From assembly GCA_900177435.1 (NCBI GenBank), contig FXAI01000004.1, positions 124,001 through 188,000 on the forward strand: a stretch of DNA of 64,000 nucleotides. The letters run 5' to 3'. The notes beneath the pieces are model-generated. The model was not told where the DNA came from. It saw only the letters and a program-made list of their open reading frames with translations, and did not search any database. The position numbers and the translations under genes are program-made. This DNA is from Alteromonadaceae bacterium Bs31 (GTDB lineage Bacteria; Pseudomonadota; Gammaproteobacteria; Pseudomonadales; Cellvibrionaceae). Positions 58,027 to 64,000 of the stretch are shown piece by piece. The first letter of the stretch is position 1. Every line of letters begins with the position of its first letter.

Positions 58027-58380
58027 TCAGTAGGCTTTAATTTCAGTTTGATACAAGCCTGCTGTTCGTATACGCGCTTTAAAAGCTTTCATCACAGGGC
58101 GGGAAATCATGGTCTCAGCCATTAGGCGCTTTTCGTAGACGGCCATGCACTGGGCTTCGTCTCGTTCTTGGCCAACAGCGGCAATAAAGCGGTGTATATC
58201 ATTTTGGAATACTTGGCTCTCCCGGTGTTTAGTCGCCTCGTACAGTGCAGCCATAAAGCGCTTGTCCTCCCGGGACATTTTGCATTTTCCGTCGAGAATC
58301 TTAAGCTTAACAGTAATACAGCAATCTATTTCGATGGTGGAGAGCGGGTTTTTACAGAGCCACTCGGCCAGTGTGATCAT
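58027..58380 (-). CDS. Small protein coupled to a NifX-family gene
   Basis: 117 residues, its ATG overlapping the TGA of the NifX-family gene. It is helical and basic toward the C-terminus (EAQCMAVYEKRLMAETMISR). No family recognised. Tight coupling argues for a joint function with the upstream protein. Confidence 0.7.
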   Translation of the reverse strand: MITLAEWLCKNPLSTIEIDCCITVKLKILDGKCKMSREDKRFMAALYEATKHRESQVFQNDIHRFIAAVGQERDEAQCMAVYEKRLMAETMISRPVMKAFKARIRTAGLYQTEIKAY

Positions 58381-58727
58381 AGCGCTTGCTGTTGTGCAAA
58401 GTGCAATAGGGATTCCCCTATGGCTTCATAGGCGTAGTCGTCCACAGATTGAATGCCAATGCTCTCCAGCTTCTCTGCTGGCTTGGCACCAATTTTTGCA
58501 GAAAAAACTGCCTTACAGTCTTTAATGGTTTCAAGGATTTTAGCCAATACGCCACTGGTATCGATATGACCGTGGCAATATTTTTCGACTTCGCGTTTTT
58601 CCATAAACGAAAAGCTACGCTCACTCAACTCGTAAACCCAAAATGTGTCGGCATGGCCAAAGTGCAGATTAACCGATACACCATCTTTAGTGGCTACACC
58701 AATTTTTATCGATTCATTTTCGTTCAT
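58377..58727 (-). CDS. NifX/NifB-C-terminal family cofactor-binding protein
   Basis: 116 residues, a single dinitrogenase iron-molybdenum cofactor domain: IKIGVATKDGVSVNLHFGHADTFWVYE contains the LHFGHA motif also seen in the NifB C-terminus, with VFSAKIGAKPAEKLESIGI near the end. It probably binds NifB-co, VK-cluster or FeMo-co. AGAGGAATAAAC precedes the ATG. nifX proper usually follows nifEN; this copy lies apart, beside alanine dehydrogenase. Confidence 0.88.
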   Translation of the reverse strand: MNENESIKIGVATKDGVSVNLHFGHADTFWVYELSERSFSFMEKREVEKYCHGHIDTSGVLAKILETIKDCKAVFSAKIGAKPAEKLESIGIQSVDDYAYEAIGESLLHFAQQQAL

Positions 58728-58795
58728 TGTTTATTCCTCTGGGCGGGTTAAAAAATATTTATTTACATCAGGCTTAAGCCGGTTGAGTCTGGTGA

Positions 58796-59929
58796 TTAAG
58801 CACGTTTGCGCCATTGCTGAAAAAGCAGGGATTTAGCATCGTAGGCCTTTTCGCCAAGCGCGCTGGCGACGGCTTGATGAGTAATTTTACCTTTTGCCAC
58901 ATTGAGCCCTGCGAGCAGGTATGCGTCCTCTTCCAGTGCGTTAATATTTTTACTCGCCAGGGCCATAATAAAGGGCAGGGTTGCGTTGGTAAGTGCCGTG
59001 GTGGCGGTGCGCGCCACCGCGCCTGGCATGTTTGCAACACAATAGTGGACGATATTGTTAACTATGAAGGTGGGCTTATCATGGGTAGTGGGCCTGCTGG
59101 TTTCAAAGCAGCCACCCTGGTCTATAGCTACATCCACTAAAACAGAACCCGGTTTTAGCAGAGCGAGCTGGGCTTTGGAGACAAGTTTAGGTGCGGATGC
59201 ACCGGGCACGAGAACCGCTCCAATCACTGCATCAGCTTTTTTTAGTTCTTGTTCAATCGTTTCCTGGTTTGAGTAAAGTGTGCTTATTCGACCGTTAAAA
59301 ACTTCATCAATATAACGCAAGCGTGCCAGTGATTTATCAATAAGGGTTACATCAGCGCCCATGCCTAAAGCAATACGCGCTGCATGCAAGCCCACCACTC
59401 CGCCGCCAATTATAAGTACCTTGCCACTGGCTACGCCGGGCACTCCGCCCAGCAATACGCCGGAGCCGCCAGACGCTTTTTCCAGACAGTGGGCGGCTGC
59501 CTGCACCGATAAGCGGCCGGCAACTTCGCTCATGGGGGCGAGCAGTGGCAGTGCGCCATGCCTGTCGGTCACCGTTTCGTAGGCAATGCAATAGGCACCG
59601 CTTTGTTTTAATAGGCTTGCCTGCTGGGGGTCCGGAGCCAAATGTAGGTAAGCGAACAAAATCTGGTTTTCGCGTAGCATCTTACATTCACTTTCTTGTG
59701 GCTCCTTAACTTTTACAAGGAGTTGAGACTGCTGATAAATTTCTGCCGCGCTGGCAACAATTTTGGCACCTGCAGCCGCAAAGGTAGCGTCGTCGAAACC
59801 TACGCCCATGCCCGCCTTGCTTTCTATTACAACAGAATGGCCTGCAGCGCTCAGTTCCCGGACACCAGCGGGAGTTAAGCCAACTCGAAATTCCTGATTC
59901 TTAATTTCTTTAGGGACACCAATAAGCAT
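58796..59929 (-). CDS. ald: Alanine dehydrogenase
   Basis: 377 residues from the ATG at 59929 (GAGGGA 7 bases upstream). [20 protein letters not shown], the catalytic Lys in LLVKVKEPQ, the His in AYLHLAPD, and the Rossmann loop [23 protein letters not shown] identify it. It converts pyruvate, ammonium and NADH to alanine and back, offering a route for newly fixed ammonium. The C-terminus runs about six residues past the usual 371. The neighbour on the same strand is the NifX-family gene. Confidence 0.94.
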   Translation of the reverse strand: MLIGVPKEIKNQEFRVGLTPAGVRELSAAGHSVVIESKAGMGVGFDDATFAAAGAKIVASAAEIYQQSQLLVKVKEPQESECKMLRENQILFAYLHLAPDPQQASLLKQSGAYCIAYETVTDRHGALPLLAPMSEVAGRLSVQAAAHCLEKASGGSGVLLGGVPGVASGKVLIIGGGVVGLHAARIALGMGADVTLIDKSLARLRYIDEVFNGRISTLYSNQETIEQELKKADAVIGAVLVPGASAPKLVSKAQLALLKPGSVLVDVAIDQGGCFETSRPTTHDKPTFIVNNIVHYCVANMPGAVARTATTALTNATLPFIMALASKNINALEEDAYLLAGLNVAKGKITHQAVASALGEKAYDAKSLLFQQWRKRA

Positions 59930-60034
59930 AATATTTCCCTCAACAAGCACTTCGTGGTTTCACTTTTAAGCCTACTGGAGTGACGGGGGCGATGTTGATG
60001 TTTCGTTATTTCAATTTTTATGCCACTAAAAACC

Positions 60035-60050
60035 TGGCAATGCGTTTGCT
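60035..60050 (+). promoter_or_regulatory. Sigma-54 -24/-12 element upstream of the SagB-type gene
   Basis: TGGCAATGCGTTTGCT: TGGCA at -24 and TTGCT at -12 with correct spacing. Transcription would start near 60062. No TGT-N10-ACA was found within about 180 bases upstream, so the activator is uncertain. Confidence 0.6.
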
Positions 60051-60125
60051 TAGTCTTATGGAGTATTACGCACTTAGATCGGGTAAGAGGGTATAAATAC
60101 GCAATGCCTCAAATTGAGAGTAGCA

Positions 60126-61825
60126 ATGAATGCGGGAGGCTGCCCTGTGGCGGTGATGAGCGAGACAGATAAACGTCAGGAGCAACTTAACGCGGTACGG
60201 TATTATCACCGCTTAAGTAAACATAGTTTATTGGCTTATGCGCCTAGCCCTGGTTTTCTTGATTGGGACTCGCAGCCAAACCCTTTCAGGCGTTATAGCG
60301 GTGCCAAACTTATTACTTTGCCTCTGCTAAAAAACATAAGGACCATGATTATCAGTACCTGTATACAGCGAATACCACAGCAAGCAAGCTTACACGTGAG
60401 AGCCTTTCTTCTTTTTTCGAGTTGGCATTCGGTTTAAGTGCCTGGAAATCAACAGGGTTGGAAAGCTGGTCCTTAAGAAATAATCCCTCCAGTGGCAACC
60501 TGCACCCAACGGAGAGCTACATTATTTTATGGGCTGCGGTAGATGATGAGCTTGTGCCGGGCATATACCACTATGCGCCTTATGAGCACGGCTTGGAACG
60601 ACGGGCTGTCATTGATAAAAATATCGCAAAAACAATCTATCAGGAAAATCCTGGCTGCTTTGGTGCGCTGGCCTTGTCTTCCATTCATTGGCGTGAAGAA
60701 TGGAAATACGGCGTGCGGGCCTTGCGTTACTGTCAGCTTGATGTCGGACATGCTCTGGGTGCCGGGCGATATTCTGCTGCACTGCAGGGCTGGCGAATGG
60801 CTTTGGATACCAGGGCAGGTGACGGGCTTATCAGTGAATGCCTGGGCTAAGTTCAAACCGATGCCCGGGTAGAAAAAGAACAACCCGACTTAATAGCATT
60901 GCTGGGCGCAGGTGCAAACTCTCAAGCAATAGACGCGTGTTTCTGGCAGCGAGTATTGGCGGGCATTTCTGCTTGGCAGGGAGAAGCGAACCTTATCAGT
61001 CAGGAGCACGCCTACTGGCCTCAAATTGCAAATGTACTACCCGCCATTGAAAAGAAAAATACACTGGCTTCGGTATTCAACAGCCAGGCGGATAAAAATA
61101 CGAATACGCTTAGTAATTATGTGCCTGAATACAGTGAGAGCTGCTCAACTGTTGAGTTGATAAGCAAGCGTCGCAGTGCACAGCGCATGGAGCTTGGTGA
61201 AGGCATAAGTAAAGGAGATTTTTATCGAATGCTGGCGCTGGCTGTGCCCACAGGTAATCGTGTTCCTTTTGATGCTTTTCCGTATTCTTGCGCAGTAAAT
61301 TTGCTACTGTTTGTTCACAAGGTAGAGGGCTTGCCTGCGGGTTTATACACTTTAATCCGAAATGTGGACAGTTTTGATGCGTTTAAGGAAGCGTGTAATA
61401 AAACATTTTTCTGGCAGCCCGTACAGGACTGTGATTTGCCCTTGTATTGCCTGGAGTTATCAGATTTGCGAAAAACAGCTTCTGCATTAAGTTGTTATCA
61501 GGCTATTGCCGGGCATAGTGCTTTTAGCGTCGCGATGATAGCGAATATTCAGACCATAATGACAGAAGACGGGGCATGGGCTTACCGACGTTTATTTTGG
61601 GAAGCGGGCTTAATTGGTCAGTTACTTTACCTTGAAGCACTAGCCAGTGGGCTCAGCGGTACGGGTATTGGCTGTTATTTCGACGATGCAGTCCACAAAT
61701 TATTGGGTTTGGCGAACGAAGGTGATTGGCAGAGTCTTTATCATTTTACCGTTGGTAAGGCGCGAGAAGATAATCGTTTAACCACCTATGGTGCTTATAG
61801 TCATTTGTCAGAAACAGAGTGTTAG
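60126..61825 (+). pseudogene. SagB/ThcOx-type nitroreductase gene with frameshift and in-frame stop
   Basis: A double nitroreductase-fold protein of about 566 residues is encoded in pieces. The first piece (60126 to about 60330) gives RYYHRLSKHSLLAYAPSPG and FLDWDSQPNPFRRYSGA. At an A6 run (60329-60334) the frame changes; restoring one A would continue to DHDYQYLYTANTTASKL, SSGNLHPTESYI, GIYHYAPYEHGLE and GHALGAGRYSAALQGW. A TAA at 60848-60850 interrupts the same frame, then LIALLGAGANSQ, the second domain's SKRRSAQRM and a good ending follow. FMN-dependent azoline oxidase-like enzymes belong here. Sequencing error or readthrough are alternatives to decay. Confidence 0.75.
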
Positions 61826-61841
61826 AGGAATTAGAGCAAAA

Positions 61842-62183
61842 ATGAGCCGATCACTGCCAGAGTTAGAGGATTATATTCGGCTGTTTGATATTTATGGAAA
61901 AGAATTGGGTTCCATTTACAAAGAGGAGGGTAGCGATGACCCATACGCTTTTTTGTTTCAGCAAATCGTCTATATGCTGACCAAGCCTTCTCCCTTTAAC
62001 CTTTCTCTGCCAGAAGCATTTCGCCTTGTAGCCCAGCGCTATTATCGTGGTGATAAAGCAACGCTAAGCCAATTAAATGATTTTGATAACAGGCATTTTA
62101 TGCTCTGTGATCTTTATGATTTTATTATGCTCAACGGTGGCCTTCAGCTTAAGCGAAAAAAAAATCAAAATGAAAATCGATAA
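61842..62183 (+). CDS. Small protein of unknown function in the SagB/DUF364 unit
   Basis: 113 residues from the ATG at 61842 (TAGAGGAATTAGAG upstream). It is helical and acidic at first, with a Lys/Asn-rich end. LPELEDYIRLFDIYGKELG is its most distinctive stretch. It lies 16 bases after the broken gene and overlaps the next by 14. No family recognised. Confidence 0.7.
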   Translation: MSRSLPELEDYIRLFDIYGKELGSIYKEEGSDDPYAFLFQQIVYMLTKPSPFNLSLPEAFRLVAQRYYRGDKATLSQLNDFDNRHFMLCDLYDFIMLNGGLQLKRKKNQNENR

Positions 62184-63144
62184 AAAATGTATTTATAGCA
62201 TCATAGAAAATAAAGCCATAGAAACGAAAGGGGTAATAGAGCGGTTTAACCTAGGCCTAACCTGGAGTTCTTGTAAGGTGTTTTTTCAAGGAAATGAAAA
62301 TTTGGGCTTTGCTATGAGTCCCCAGGATAAATCACGAATATTACAATGGCCGGGTACTATTGCGGGGCAAACGGTGGCAAGCGTTGCACATAATTTACGA
62401 TCTTGGAATAATTTTGATGTCACTATGGCGCTTTCAGCGTGCAATGGCGCGATCAATTCGCACCATAATTTACTCTTGCAGGAGGCTGAGTTACTACCTG
62501 TTGAAGGAAATGCCAATGTTACCGTTTTCAATTATTTCAAACCAAAATTGAAAAATAAAAAAATAGTGGTTGTTGGGCGGTACCCGCATTTGGATTCAGC
62601 CATGGAGGGGCTGGATTATACCGTTTTGGAGCGGCAGCCCCAAAATGGTGATTTGCCGGATACTGCCGCAGAAGACTTGATTCCACAAGCTGATTGGGTT
62701 TTTATTACTTCTAGCTCACTTATCAATAAAACGTTTCCCCGGCTTAGCGAGCTGGCTAAAAATGCTGTTACGGTTTTAATGGGGCCAACCACACCGTGGT
62801 TAGCAGAATTTGTGGCGTTCGATGTGGATTTTCTTGCTGGCGTGAAGGTGACCGATGGCAAAATGGCAGAGCAAATTGCTATGGAAGGTGGTGGCACACG
62901 TTTATTCGAAGGTGGTGTACGTTATGCGCTTGCAAATCTTAGTGCATCTCGGCTCAAGGGCTTAAAAAAAGAAATAGCTAAGGTCGCTGAAGCTCGCAGC
63001 GTGTTAAAGCGCGATATGGATGCATGGTACCAAAAGGGACAAGCGGGCAGATTTTCGCACTTTGCTGAATTAGAGGCTGCAGATCTTCGTCTTTCACAAT
63101 TGGATACCGCCTACAAGCGTTTGTGGGATGCAAACCGAGGTTAG
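62170..63144 (+). CDS. DUF364/DUF4213-type putative metal-chelation protein
   Basis: 324 residues from the ATG at 62170, which overlaps the upstream gene's end; a longer frame starts within that gene and is not preferred. N-terminal enolase-like DUF4213 part (FNLGLTWSSCKVFFQGNENLG, then SWNNFDVTMALSACNGAINS), then the Rossmann-like DUF364 part (KIVVVGRYPHLDS, ADWVFITSSSLINKTFPRLSE, VTVLMGPTTPW). The family is thought to chelate heavy metals and is often found with metal-cofactor genes. A link to Mo or Fe handling here is inference. Confidence 0.8.
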   Translation: MKIDKKCIYSIIENKAIETKGVIERFNLGLTWSSCKVFFQGNENLGFAMSPQDKSRILQWPGTIAGQTVASVAHNLRSWNNFDVTMALSACNGAINSHHNLLLQEAELLPVEGNANVTVFNYFKPKLKNKKIVVVGRYPHLDSAMEGLDYTVLERQPQNGDLPDTAAEDLIPQADWVFITSSSLINKTFPRLSELAKNAVTVLMGPTTPWLAEFVAFDVDFLAGVKVTDGKMAEQIAMEGGGTRLFEGGVRYALANLSASRLKGLKKEIAKVAEARSVLKRDMDAWYQKGQAGRFSHFAELEAADLRLSQLDTAYKRLWDANRG

Positions 63145-63147
63145 TTT

Positions 63148-63597
63148 ATGTCGATATCAGTAGGAGCATTCTTTCCTGACAGCGCTTTGAGAGAAAGTGA
63201 GTTTGCTAACGCCCTCACTCAGGTCGCAATGGCTTTGGCCAGAAAGAATGACCACCCGGTTCAAAGTGCTACTCCGGAAGTCGAAATTCTGTTCATGTTG
63301 AGCGGAAAGTATGATTACCCCGGTTTTTCCGGAATGCGGATACGTCGCTTTGATACAAAGCTCGCCAGTCTGGTTGTTGAGGTTGCAGTTCCAGTGACTA
63401 TGGTCGATTCGGGTAAGGCAGGAGAGTACGTAGTGGCAGCCATGTTAGACGCCACTGAAAATGCAGCAGAGTTTTTAAAGGAGCTAGATTTGGCATTCGA
63501 TGCTGGCGCACATATGACGCTCGTACAGTCCCTTTCCAAGTGCATTGCTTCACAGGCTAAGCCGGAGATACCACCGTATTATTCAGAGGCGCCCTAA
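63148..63597 (+). CDS. Protein of unknown function after the DUF364 gene
   Basis: 149 residues, start 3 bases after the upstream stop, so co-translated. VEILFMLSGKYDYPGFSGMRIRRF suggests a compact alpha/beta fold; no signal peptide. Its 3' end overlaps the convergent Bfd-like gene by 15 bases. No family recognised. Confidence 0.7.
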   Translation: MSISVGAFFPDSALRESEFANALTQVAMALARKNDHPVQSATPEVEILFMLSGKYDYPGFSGMRIRRFDTKLASLVVEVAVPVTMVDSGKAGEYVVAAMLDATENAAEFLKELDLAFDAGAHMTLVQSLSKCIASQAKPEIPPYYSEAP

Positions 63598-63792
63598 CAC
63601 TACGTTAGGCTGTTGTTGTTCATGCTGTTGTTCAAGCGAGCTTTTCAGGCACTGTTTCGCACACCGGGTACACCTGCCGCAATCTTTGCTCACTCCCAGC
63701 AGGCTGCGTAGATCTTTAAGCTGTCGGGCCCCTTGATTTACTGCTTGCTCTACCTGTCTATCTGTAATCGCATTACACAAGCAAATGTACAT
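63583..63792 (-). CDS. Bfd-like [2Fe-2S] ferredoxin
   Basis: 69 residues. CLC-x-AITDRQVEQAV and CGRCTRCAKQCL give the C-x-C...C-x2-C pattern of bacterioferritin-associated ferredoxin and NifU-type central domains. Bfd reduces bacterioferritin to release iron, but no bacterioferritin gene is in view. The C-terminus is Gln-rich. Confidence 0.85.
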   Translation of the reverse strand: MYICLCNAITDRQVEQAVNQGARQLKDLRSLLGVSKDCGRCTRCAKQCLKSSLEQQHEQQQPNVVLGRL

Positions 63793-64000
63793 GTCGTAAA
63801 CCTTACAAAATTATTTTCCAGCCTTTCTATTCGTCACATACGCGACAAAATATTCGATAATGCTAAGGCCGGGCTAGCTCACGCTTACGCGCAACCATTG
63901 TTTTTTTTTCGGTCTTACTTGGCCTTTCACCAGGCTAAAAACCAGTCTTCAGTTATCTGTGCCTGCAAACCTTACGCCACTGTTAGTCAGAGCCTCTCTA

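Noticed and set aside
63792-63807. TGT-N10-ACA overlapping the Bfd-like start codon, and a degenerate copy at 63832-63847
   Set aside because: The perfect site sits on the start codon, not upstream of a promoter, and no convincing sigma-54 element was seen; only a weak TGGAAAATAATTTTGTA.

Overview
The window looks like a chromosomal segment of a nitrogen-fixing gammaproteobacterium. The order rhodanese-grx-nifQ-nifO-fdxN-nifB-nifA-nifL / rnfABCDGEH-nafY and nifHDKTY-orf-lrv matches the Azotobacter/Pseudomonas stutzeri type. The eCIS genes and plant-polysaccharide-type glycosidases suggest a marine Cellvibrionaceae/Teredinibacter-like relative. The organism assignment is inference; gene order and protein motifs are the evidence.

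Layout. (1) 1-13.7 kb: the right end of an extracellular contractile injection system (eCIS) locus. It holds a very large protein with a jelly-roll-like segment (open at the window edge), a tape-measure-family protein, an AAA+ ATPase, and two candidate cargo proteins with DUF4157 'eCIS core' domains flanking a TPR gene. (2) 13.9-15.7 kb: a secreted cysteine-rich protein of unknown role. (3) 15.9-34.4 kb: nif accessory block. The leftward nifB operon (nifB, fdxN, nifO, nifQ, rhodanese-ankyrin, monothiol glutaredoxin, BolA) supplies FeMo-co precursor, molybdenum and Fe-S functions. nifLA is the regulatory pair. Divergent rnfABCDGEH-nafY supplies low-potential electrons and a cofactor-binding protein. 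modABC imports molybdate. A SIR2-like gene and its partner lie divergent from nifH. (4) 34.4-41.2 kb: nifHDK, nifT, nifY, a small nif-associated gene and lrv. nifEN/nifUSV do not follow, unlike in Azotobacter. (5) 41.2-57 kb: a non-nif insert with a PLA2-like secreted protein, a DUF4038 glycosidase, a decayed outer-membrane-type gene, a three-gene CheB-CheR/PAS, histidine kinase and GGDEF-EAL module, small membrane proteins, a GH63/MGH1-like glycosidase and a DyP peroxidase. (6) 57-63.8 kb: a second nif-flavoured block with an LRR protein, a small Cys protein, a NifX-family protein, alanine dehydrogenase, a broken SagB-type nitroreductase gene, a DUF364-like protein and a Bfd-type ferredoxin.

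Regulation can be read directly. Seven -24/-12 (sigma-54) promoter matches sit in front of nifB, nifL, rnfA, nifH, the SIR2-like gene, the LRR gene and the broken SagB gene. Most have one or two TGT-N10-ACA NifA sites at a sensible distance. In two cases (nifL, rnfA) the promoter falls inside the longest open frame and fixes the true start further downstream. TGT-N10-ACA alone should occur roughly 16 times by chance in 64 kb, so sites without a paired -24/-12 element were not accepted.
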